From NCBI GenBank assembly GCA_037442005.1, contig JBBIRA010000004.1, forward strand, positions 31,470-95,469: a stretch of 64,000 nucleotides of DNA, read 5' to 3'. Below the pieces are notes generated by a model, which made no database searches, was not told the DNA's origin, and was given only the letters and a program-made list of their open reading frames with translations. The stretch is from Leptospirillum sp037442005 (GTDB taxonomy: Bacteria; Nitrospirota; Leptospirillia; Leptospirillales; Leptospirillaceae). Below, one piece after another: positions 1 through 6,798 of this stretch (its first letter is position 1; the number at the start of each line of letters is the position of its first letter). The position numbers were made by a program, and so were the translations under genes.

Positions 1-2
1 TC

Positions 3-338
3 GGTTTTTTGCTTGTATTTTTGGGCCTTACGTTCTTCTCGAAGGGACTATCAGGTTCAGAGCTTTTTACGGCACTGGTTCTTCTCGGAATTGGTGCAGG
101 TCTGGTCTGGATCAACCTTTTGCTTTTTCTGGATATGTTTGTTCCGCATTCGATGCGGGGAAGGGCGATGGGATCAATCCAGCTGATTGGGGATTCCGGA
201 AGTGCGCTTGGGGCGTTTCTCGGCCCGGTCATGATGCTGAAGGGAACCGGGTTCCCTTATTCTGTATCCGCTTTTCTGGTGATGGGTGCTGTCTTTTGCG
301 GACTCATCCTTCACCGGTTCGAGAAAAGAAAAAACTGA
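3..338 (+). CDS. MFS transporter, C-terminal part (cut by window edge)
   Basis: Only the last 111 codons are present; the frame is open to the left edge, so the TTG at position 9 is not a real start. The visible protein has three or four hydrophobic segments separated by short loops, and a basic loop (HSMRGRAMGS) that resembles the cytoplasmic loop repeated in major facilitator superfamily carriers. It ends in a basic tail (HRFEKRKN). It is convergent with another MFS gene, the two stops being only four bases apart, and no terminator hairpin is visible between them. The substrate cannot be told. MFS is the most likely family, given the loop motif and the spacing of hydrophobic segments. Confidence 0.6.
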   Translation, partial: GFLLVFLGLTFFSKGLSGSELFTALVLLGIGAGLVWINLLLFLDMFVPHSMRGRAMGSIQLIGDSGSALGAFLGPVMMLKGTGFPYSVSAFLVMGAVFCGLILHRFEKRKN

Positions 339-342
339 CCCT

Positions 343-1590
343 TTATACAAAATCCTTTTCCGGAGGAGAGGATCTGAGCGAGCGGTTGACCGGGGTTTTT
401 AAGATGATTCCCATGATTAATGAAAGCACCCCAAGAAGAGCGAATGTTTTTGAAAGACCGATCGAGTGGGTTAAAAGCGGCAGTAATGCTGCCCCGATCG
501 ATGCGAAGAGGAGAAACCCCGCACTGATCAGTGTCATGACCGAACCCAATACAGCTTTTGGGGCATGGATTGAAACGTCTGCATGAACAATCGGATGGAT
601 CACGGCCAAGAGGCCTCCCACAACAAGTGCGCAGAAAAATGCTTCCGGTATAGTCGTTGATTTTCCCAGAAAGACAATGAAAATGCTTGATCCGAGAAGG
701 GCCATGGGAGCGGTATTCGCTTTTTGTGCGCCGAAGATCCCTTTTGACATCAAGATGGACATCGCCAATTGCCCGATACCGAAGCCTGTTACCAAAATTC
801 CCAGTGTCATTCCTCCTTTGCGCAATATGTCTTTGACAAGTTCCGGCAGAAGGAGTGTCAGGGGAATGGTGAGCAAACCAAAGACAGAGTAAGTGATAAT
901 GGCTTTTTTTAATGCGGGAGTTTCCAGGATGGCCATGACTCCTTTCCCCCCCAGATGGCTCCCTAGCGTCGGCTTCTCTTCTGATTTTTCCCTGACATTG
1001 ATTTTTTCAGTGGACTGAATCTTCCACAGAAAGACAACCGAGAAGAAAAAACTCAAGGATGCAATACCCATTACAAAGGGGGCAGCCATGACACTGAGAA
1101 GGGCCCCCCCTAAGACCGGTCCGATGAGCAAGCCAGCATTTCCTGTTGTCTGGAGCGTCGCATTCGCTTTGAGAATATCCTTCGATGACCCGTTTTCAAG
1201 GAGGGAGGGGATCAATGCATATAATCCGGGGCCAAAGGCTCCTGAACAGATGGTTGTCAAAAAGACAATAACCATCAGAACGGGAATGGTCAGATCATGA
1301 AAAAGAAAGAGGACTGGAGCAACAAACGAAAGGAGTGTCCGGCAAAGATCGATGATCAGAAGAACCTTTTTCTTGTCATGGTGGTCATATAACGCCCCGG
1401 TGATCGGGCTTAAAAGTAAAGAAGGAAAATTCTGGAGAATTCCGGTGATGGCCACAGTGCTGACTGAATGGGTAGCCTGGTAAATATAGAAGAGAAGAGC
1501 TACCCGGGCGATGTTTTCTCCGACCTGAGAAATAAATTGTCCCCTGAAAAGATGTCTTATTTTTTCTTCAGCCGTCTGAACATGATTCAC
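343..1590 (-). CDS. MFS transporter
   Basis: A 415-residue integral membrane protein with about twelve hydrophobic segments, the usual size for the family. After the first segments it carries ITGALYDHHDKKKVL, which matches MFS motif A (G-x-x-x-D-x-x-x-[KR]-[KR]) between helices 2 and 3. Related carriers export drugs or small metabolites by proton antiport; the substrate is unknown. The GTG start at 1590 is chosen because GGGAGGA lies 7 bases upstream. A longer frame reaching 1653 has no good ribosome site, and its extra residues do not look like an MFS N-terminus. The stop is four bases from that of the convergent MFS fragment to the left. Confidence 0.85.
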   Translation of the reverse strand: MNHVQTAEEKIRHLFRGQFISQVGENIARVALLFYIYQATHSVSTVAITGILQNFPSLLLSPITGALYDHHDKKKVLLIIDLCRTLLSFVAPVLFLFHDLTIPVLMVIVFLTTICSGAFGPGLYALIPSLLENGSSKDILKANATLQTTGNAGLLIGPVLGGALLSVMAAPFVMGIASLSFFFSVVFLWKIQSTEKINVREKSEEKPTLGSHLGGKGVMAILETPALKKAIITYSVFGLLTIPLTLLLPELVKDILRKGGMTLGILVTGFGIGQLAMSILMSKGIFGAQKANTAPMALLGSSIFIVFLGKSTTIPEAFFCALVVGGLLAVIHPIVHADVSIHAPKAVLGSVMTLISAGFLLFASIGAALLPLLTHSIGLSKTFALLGVLSLIMGIILKTPVNRSLRSSPPEKDFV

Positions 1591-1803
1591 TGTCTCATCC
1601 TCCCGTGGCATTTTCAAAAGATTGCAACCCGGATAAAGCAACATCCGGGCCACATTGATGAGGCTTTGTTTATCAAGGAATTACTGGAAGAGACCTGGAG
1701 ATTCCTTGGGAGGGATTGTGAAAAATAGCGACAAGGAATGTTTCGAAGGGTAACACTTCAAAGGGAATGGAGACTGGCTCGGGCAAAGGTCTTGGTCTGC
1801 TGA

Positions 1804-2004
1804 AAGACGTGCTCGGTGCGCGGATGGACGTGTCCGGCCTGTGGCGTGATCCACTACCGCAATGTGAATGCGGAGGTGAACATCAAGAACATGACGGTGA
1901 GTTCCACGGTATCAGCTTGTGGAGAGGAAGGTTCTGGCTCGGGTCGCAAGACCCGAGTGAACCCGTCCACGATGAAGCAGGAAGTCAGCTTTGTTCCTGT
2001 TTAG
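1804..2004 (+). pseudogene. tnpB: IS200/IS605-type TnpB, decayed C-terminal fragment
   Basis: The frame reads KTCS, then RGWTCPACGVIHYRNVNAEVNIKN (split here by residue runs: RGWTCPACG, VIHYRNVNAEVNIKN), and ends CGEEGSGSGRK...STMKQEV. This is the zinc-ribbon tail and typical C-terminus of IS605 OrfB/TnpB proteins, whose intact forms are RNA-guided nucleases of about 400 residues. Only about 65 residues remain. The first CxxC half of the ribbon is joined directly to the second after KTCS, so an internal deletion is likely, and a stop at 1801 lies just upstream in frame. In related elements the 3' end of tnpB also encodes the guide RNA scaffold, so a remnant of that could persist here. No tnpA is adjacent. 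The 200 bases between this and the MFS gene hold nothing recognisable. Confidence 0.75.
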
Positions 2005-2033
2005 GCGGGAATGAGCAAATCTTGCGGAACGGA

Positions 2034-2771
2034 TCAGGATAACCCGGGATTAAGGTCGGAGAGCTTGGAAAAGGCCTCCCGGATCCCCTCGGACCACTGC
2101 CTTCTGAGTTCATTGAAATAGGGATCTGTTTCCTGAATATGCCATCGCATTTCAACCTGCAGTGAGTCCTTCCGGTAACAGAGAAGGTCGATGGGAAGTC
2201 CCACGGAGATATTGCTTCGCATGGTGGAGTCAAATGAGACCAGCAGGCATTTTGCTCCGTCGATCAGTTCCGTGTCCTCACGAATCAGACGGTCGATAAT
2301 GGGCCTTCCGTATTTGGCTTCTCCAATCTGAAAATAGGGCGTTTCCTTTGTCGATTCAAGGAAGTTACCCTGAGGGTAGAGGTGAAAAAGTCTTGGTTCT
2401 TCACCCTTTATCTGTCCTCCCAATAAAAAAGAGGCGTTACTGTCTATATAACTTCTGGCCAGATGCGGTCCATCTTTCGCCTGGACCTCTCTAAGCATGT
2501 CTCCCAGAAGGATGACCACGTCAAACATCGATGGGACCGACCAGATGGTCTCCTTTCCGTCGGAAAACTGGGACAGTCTGTCGATATGGGAAAGGGTGGC
2601 CTGTGTAATCGAAAGATTGCCGGAAGTCAGGATAACAATAACCCTCTCTCCCTTTTTTTCGTAGACTTTCATTTTCGAATAGGTGGAAACATTGTCGACA
2701 CCGGCGTTTGTCCGGGAGTCCGAACCGAAAACAAGCCCCTTGTCCATCATCATTGCGGCACAGTAGGTCAT
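2034..2771 (-). CDS. Anbu (BPH-type) proteasome-like peptidase
   Basis: A 245-residue Ntn hydrolase of the Anbu family, the bacterial relative of proteasome beta subunits that assembles into ring or helical particles in the cytoplasm. It begins Met-Thr-Tyr-Cys, so removal of Met exposes the catalytic N-terminal Thr. Asp18 in GSDSRTNAG matches the conserved Asp17 of proteasome numbering, and Lys33 or Lys35 in TYSKMK supplies the active-site lysine. The length is normal for Anbu. The start overlaps the stop of the alpha-E gene by 4 bases, implying translational coupling. Known Anbu genes sit with alpha-E and ATP-grasp genes as here, which suggests a peptide tagging or degradation pathway whose substrate is not known. 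Confidence 0.92.
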   Translation of the reverse strand: MTYCAAMMMDKGLVFGSDSRTNAGVDNVSTYSKMKVYEKKGERVIVILTSGNLSITQATLSHIDRLSQFSDGKETIWSVPSMFDVVILLGDMLREVQAKDGPHLARSYIDSNASFLLGGQIKGEEPRLFHLYPQGNFLESTKETPYFQIGEAKYGRPIIDRLIREDTELIDGAKCLLVSFDSTMRSNISVGLPIDLLCYRKDSLQVEMRWHIQETDPYFNELRRQWSEGIREAFSKLSDLNPGLS

Positions 2772-3745
2772 TGAAAGTACCCTCGTCTGATAGGCTTCAG
2801 TTTCATTTCAGGAGAAAAATAAGCCACCTGTATCTCATTTGAAAGTTGGTTGACGCGTTCCAGAAAATCTTCAATGTATTCGTGTAACCCTGTTTTAAAA
2901 ATGTCCTCAATTCTGGAAAAATGCAATCGGGCATGGATTTCTCCTGCGATTCTTTGTACTTCTCCTCCGTTTGATCCGCCAATAATTGAAAGAATCGAGA
3001 CAATCTGGTCGAGGCAAGAGTGAAGGGATCGTGGAAGATCTTCCCTGAGCAATAGAAACTCCGCGACCTTGATGGGGGAAAGGGATTGCTGATAACTCTT
3101 TCTGAATGCCGTAAATGCGCTGACCGAACGTAACAGGGCACCCCATTGATAATAATCCACGGCACCACCGATCTCTTTCAGATCCGGAAGGAGAAGGTGG
3201 TATTTGACATCCAGAATGCGGGCTGTACTGTCCGCCCGCTCAACAAAAGTCCCGATGTTCAGAAACTGGTAACTTTCGTCCCTGAGCATTGTACTGTTCG
3301 TTATTCCGGAAAACAGGTGAGATCGTTCCTTAACCCAATCAAAAATGGGACGCAGGTCGGCTTCATCCCTGGCGTTTTTCTGGAAACGGGCATAGTCAAG
3401 CCAGGTGTCATTGATGCTTTCCCACATTTCTGAAGTGATTGACCCCCTTAAGGATCGGGCATTTTCTCTGGCTTTTCTGATGCTGGAATAAATACTCCCG
3501 GGGTTTTCAGGATCAAATCCGATAAAAAACAGGACATTTCGTGCTGTGACATTTCCGTAGCGCGTGAGAAACTCCTTGTTTGTATCGGTAATACTGAGGG
3601 GAACGCTCCACTCCTCCGCACGATGATCCCTGTCATGAGGAATCAGTGACATAATATACATGATATTTAAGACACGGGCCGTATTCTGGGCCCGTTCCAT
3701 GTATCGGCCCATCCAGTAGACATTGGCAGCTGTTCGGCTCAGCAT
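2768..3745 (-). CDS. Alpha-E domain protein (DUF403)
   Basis: A 325-residue, mostly helical protein opening with MLSRTAANVYWMGRYMERAQNTARVL, read as MLSRTAANVYWMGRYMER followed by AQNTARVL; this is the signature start of the alpha-E family. A second conserved stretch (FVERADSTARILDVKYH) occurs near residue 190. The family has no established reaction. It is almost always encoded between a circularly permuted ATP-grasp enzyme and a transglutaminase or Anbu protease, and is inferred to belong to the same peptide-modification pathway. Only one base separates it from the ATP-grasp stop upstream, and it overlaps Anbu downstream, so the three genes form one transcription unit. Confidence 0.9.
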   Translation of the reverse strand: MLSRTAANVYWMGRYMERAQNTARVLNIMYIMSLIPHDRDHRAEEWSVPLSITDTNKEFLTRYGNVTARNVLFFIGFDPENPGSIYSSIRKARENARSLRGSITSEMWESINDTWLDYARFQKNARDEADLRPIFDWVKERSHLFSGITNSTMLRDESYQFLNIGTFVERADSTARILDVKYHLLLPDLKEIGGAVDYYQWGALLRSVSAFTAFRKSYQQSLSPIKVAEFLLLREDLPRSLHSCLDQIVSILSIIGGSNGGEVQRIAGEIHARLHFSRIEDIFKTGLHEYIEDFLERVNQLSNEIQVAYFSPEMKLKPIRRGYFQ

Positions 3746-3746
3746 C

Positions 3747-5201
3747 TCAGTCCTCCTTCAGTATCCATGTATCTTTTGTTCCCCCTCCCTGAGAGGAGTT
3801 GACCACAAGTGATCCTTCTTTCAGCGCCACCCGGGTCAGCCCTCCCGGAACGACGGAGGTGCTTTTGCCTGAAAGGACAAACGGTCTCAGATCCACATGC
3901 CGGGGGGCAATCGTTGAATCGACAAAGGTCGGGCTTGTAGAAAGAGAGAGAGTGGGCTGTGCAATGAAGTTGTCCGGATCGGATAGAATCCGTTTTTTGT
4001 AATTGTCGATTTCCTCTTTTGAACTGCTTGGCCCGACAAGCATTCCGTAGCCGCCAGACCCGCCGACTTCTTTGACAACCAGCTCTTCAATATGATCAAG
4101 CGCATAATGAAGATCCTCTTTTTTTGATAGACAATAGGTGGGGACGTTATTGAGGATCGGTTTTTCTCCAAGATAGAAATCAATCATGTCTGGGACGAAT
4201 GTGTAGGTGGATTTGTCATCGGCAACCCCGGTCCCCAATGCATTGGCAAGCAGGACGTTTCCGGCGCGATACGCCTTGACCAGTCCGGGGACGCCGATCA
4301 AGGAATTGTTCTGGAAGGCTTGAGGGTCAAGAAAGTCATCGTCGATACGACGATAAATGATGTCGATTCTTTTGGGTCCTTGTGTTGTCCGCATATAGAC
4401 GATATCGTTATGAACAAACAGGTCCTGTCCTTCCACAAGCTCAACTCCCATCTGTTCAGACAGGAATGCGTGCTCAAAGTAGGCGCTGTTGTAAATTCCG
4501 GGTGTCAGGAGTACGGAACAGGGATGGGGGCCATCCGTTTCCCCAACGAGCTCCTGAAGGGTATGTAGCAGCATCTGGGGGTAGTGGTCAACCGGCGCGA
4601 CATTCTGGAGGTCGAAGACCTCGGGAAAAAGACGCATCATCATGCTCCGGTTTTCAAGCATATAGGAAGCACCGGAAGGAGTTCTCAGGTTATCTTCTAA
4701 GACATAGAACTCCTCTTCGCCCACACGAACGATATCGATTCCGGCAATATGAACGTAGATTTCTCCGATGGGCGTGATGTCCATTAGTTCACTCCGGTAA
4801 AACGGGTTGCTCATAATCTGCTTTTCCGGAATGATACCGGCACGAATAATCTCTTTTTTATGATAGATATCAAAGAGAAACGCATTTAGCGCCTTGACCC
4901 GTTGACAGGCCCCTTCCGACAGGATCCTCCATTCGGCGGGGGAAAAGATCCGGGGAATGATGTCAAAGGGAATCTGTCGCTCTTCAGTCTGTTCCGTTCC
5001 GTAAAGAGAGAATGTAATTCCCAGACGTCTGAATAGAGCTTCCGCTTCAGCCTGTTTGTGCTGAAGCGTTGGTACAGGGATTGTTTCCATCCATTTCCGG
5101 AAAACCCGGTAGGCGGGTCGTGAATCCCCCTGGCGGTTATACATTTCATTAAAGGAGGAGGCATTTCCGGAAAACGTTCGGAATAAATCGCTTTTTTTCA
5201 T
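3747..5201 (-). CDS. Circularly permuted ATP-grasp peptide ligase (DUF404/DUF407 type)
   Basis: A 484-residue protein of the circularly permuted ATP-grasp family, predicted to form amide bonds by ATP-dependent carboxylate activation. Visible family features are VLEDNLRTPSGASYMLENR and the later KEVGGSGGYGMLVGP, a glycine-rich nucleotide-binding loop, and the C-terminal DLRPFVL. Homologues are about 470-490 residues. I place the start at the ATG at 5201 (MKKSDLFRTF), with GGGAG upstream and an in-frame GTG/TTG just before as alternatives. The longer frame to GTG 5267 is unlikely because that codon lies inside the sigma-54 promoter at 5261-5275. First gene of the Anbu operon; its product may act before the Anbu protease. 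Confidence 0.9.
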   Translation of the reverse strand: MKKSDLFRTFSGNASSFNEMYNRQGDSRPAYRVFRKWMETIPVPTLQHKQAEAEALFRRLGITFSLYGTEQTEERQIPFDIIPRIFSPAEWRILSEGACQRVKALNAFLFDIYHKKEIIRAGIIPEKQIMSNPFYRSELMDITPIGEIYVHIAGIDIVRVGEEEFYVLEDNLRTPSGASYMLENRSMMMRLFPEVFDLQNVAPVDHYPQMLLHTLQELVGETDGPHPCSVLLTPGIYNSAYFEHAFLSEQMGVELVEGQDLFVHNDIVYMRTTQGPKRIDIIYRRIDDDFLDPQAFQNNSLIGVPGLVKAYRAGNVLLANALGTGVADDKSTYTFVPDMIDFYLGEKPILNNVPTYCLSKKEDLHYALDHIEELVVKEVGGSGGYGMLVGPSSSKEEIDNYKKRILSDPDNFIAQPTLSLSTSPTFVDSTIAPRHVDLRPFVLSGKSTSVVPGGLTRVALKEGSLVVNSSQGGGTKDTWILKED

Positions 5202-5260
5202 CACCAATGGTGTCTCCCTGTATGAAGAATCATTCTCTTTTTTGGGACCCATTATTGAGA

Positions 5261-5275
5261 GCAACACCTGTGCCA
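5261..5275 (-). promoter_or_regulatory. Sigma-54 (-24/-12) promoter of the Anbu operon
   Basis: Reading the minus strand, TGGCACAGGTGTTGC matches the RpoN consensus TGGCAC-N5-TTGC at every defined base, with the invariant GG and GC ten bases apart. Transcription would begin near 5249, about 48 bases before the ATG at 5201. This argues for enhancer-dependent, signal-controlled expression. A sigma-54 activator gene is encoded at 27069-28436, but no link between them is shown. Confidence 0.75.
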
Positions 5276-5456
5276 GATAAATGGATTTTAAAGCGCAAGG
5301 AAAGCCTTTTTTAATAGCTGTCGGGATCCGGTCGCTGGTCTCCTCTTTTTATGTGATTTCTTTTTTTCAATAATCGGATCAATTTCTTCCTTCATCCAGG
5401 TAAACATGTTCTCATTTCTGTCTGTATGCAAGGGTGATTTTTAAAGGAGTAAAGAA

Positions 5457-6650
5457 GTGATCAATTGGAATCTCTGTTTTTTTTTCAGGATACTGGTGAC
5501 GACAGTTTCTGCTTTTTTTGCTTTGTCTTCACCGTTGTGGATCGTTCGTGAAGGATGGGGGGAGGGTCTCCCCGTAGAAAGTTCTTCAGCAAATTCGGAG
5601 AATGCCTCTTCGAGTTCCCCCAAAAACAGCCCTCTGGGATCCCCTCGAAAACAATCGAAAGAAACACAATCAACCGGATCCGAAGAGGATCCTCTTTCCA
5701 GAAATGGGCCGGATGCACTCAATGCGTACCGTCACTCCTGGAATCCTTTGACAGCCGGACCCAACTATATGCCTCAGGCCGATTCTCTTCCGGAAGGAGA
5801 ATTTAATGGACGCTTTTTCTTCTATGGCGCCCTGACTGAGGCCCAGTATTCAGATAGTGGAGGTGTAACCGGACTACCCCCCGGTTTTTCAAAAAATCAG
5901 CTTCTGGCTCTTTTTGCCATGTTTTATGGTCTTGATCCCAATACAGAGCTTGTTTTTCTTCCCTCTCTCCTGGGCACCTTCTCTTCCTTTGATGGGCAGG
6001 TCACGGATGGATTTGGTTTTAATGATACAACATTCGGGATCAAACACCGTTGGGTGATCCAGAATCCCAACAGCAGTAGACCATCTTTTTCCACTGCGCT
6101 TCTTGTAACAGTTCCGACCTCGACATGGTTTGATACTCCTTTGCCCAAGGGAGGATCTCTGCCTCCTCTCTCTGTTGTTCCCTCCACAAGACTGGGAGAG
6201 CCAAGTCTGACGGCGGTCTTTCTGACCCGGAAAAACGTTCGCCCGTTTCGTATTTATGGGGATTTTCTCTATTCCTATTCCTTTCCTCAGGCAGGTGTCC
6301 TGCCCGGTGCGACAAAATCGACCTTTAATCAGTATGGTGATATTGCCCAGTATCGATTGGGAATAGAAGATGTGATCAATGATCAGAATGGTCTTGGGAT
6401 CATTATGGAGTTTGTAGGCCTGTCCGGACTTCCCTTCAGTATCGATGCCAACACCGTTTCGGTTCATCCGAGCACCTTCAACATTCTGGGAATTCAGCCC
6501 ACACTGGAGATGAACCTGACAGAACGGCTGGCCATGTCTGCAGGCGTCCTCCTTCCGGCCTATGGAACCAATGAGTATATGTCGGTCATCCCGAACTTCT
6601 CTCTCTGGTATTATTGGGGAGCGGTGGATGGATCGGTATTGCCCCGATAG
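5457..6650 (+). CDS. Probable outer-membrane beta-barrel protein
   Basis: A 397-residue exported protein. An N-terminal hydrophobic stretch (residues 8-30) is followed by a Ser/Pro/Lys-rich linker (about 40-75), then a region rich in alternating aromatic and small residues typical of beta-barrel strands. It has phrases such as FGIKHRWVIQNP, SFSTALLVTVPT and PTLEMNLTERLAMSAGVLLP that recall the transporter barrels grouped near MetA/phenol-degradation proteins. Its function is not known. The GTG start at 5457 is supported by AAAGGAG seven bases upstream. It is divergent from the Anbu operon across about 250 bases. Family assignment is by character rather than by a diagnostic motif. Confidence 0.6.
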   Translation: MINWNLCFFFRILVTTVSAFFALSSPLWIVREGWGEGLPVESSSANSENASSSSPKNSPLGSPRKQSKETQSTGSEEDPLSRNGPDALNAYRHSWNPLTAGPNYMPQADSLPEGEFNGRFFFYGALTEAQYSDSGGVTGLPPGFSKNQLLALFAMFYGLDPNTELVFLPSLLGTFSSFDGQVTDGFGFNDTTFGIKHRWVIQNPNSSRPSFSTALLVTVPTSTWFDTPLPKGGSLPPLSVVPSTRLGEPSLTAVFLTRKNVRPFRIYGDFLYSYSFPQAGVLPGATKSTFNQYGDIAQYRLGIEDVINDQNGLGIIMEFVGLSGLPFSIDANTVSVHPSTFNILGIQPTLEMNLTERLAMSAGVLLPAYGTNEYMSVIPNFSLWYYWGAVDGSVLPR

Positions 6651-6716
6651 GCTTTTCCTGATTTTACTCAGAAAGGAGAGGGGAAAAGATCCACGGATGA
6701 ATGGCAGACTCCTTTC

Positions 6717-6745
6717 TTGACTCCATTCCGGGTGGGGAGTAACAT
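6717..6745 (+). promoter_or_regulatory. Predicted sigma-70 promoter of clpC
   Basis: TTGACT (6717-6722), a 17-base spacer, then TAACAT (6740-6745). A start near 6752 would give a leader of about 47 bases before the clpC ATG. Confidence 0.55.
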
Positions 6746-6798
6746 TTTTTTGAAGGGTATGGGTGTCCTGAATTGGGCTTAATCCAAGGAGATGCGTC

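Noticed and set aside
1767..2042. A 91-codon plus-strand frame overlapping the tnpB remnant
   Set aside because: The zinc-ribbon signature is in the other frame (1804-2004); this frame has no recognisable residues.
6720..6740. ACTCC...GGAGT hairpin before a T-run, considered as a terminator of the barrel gene
   Set aside because: Only five pairs; the same bases form a better sigma-70 promoter for clpC.
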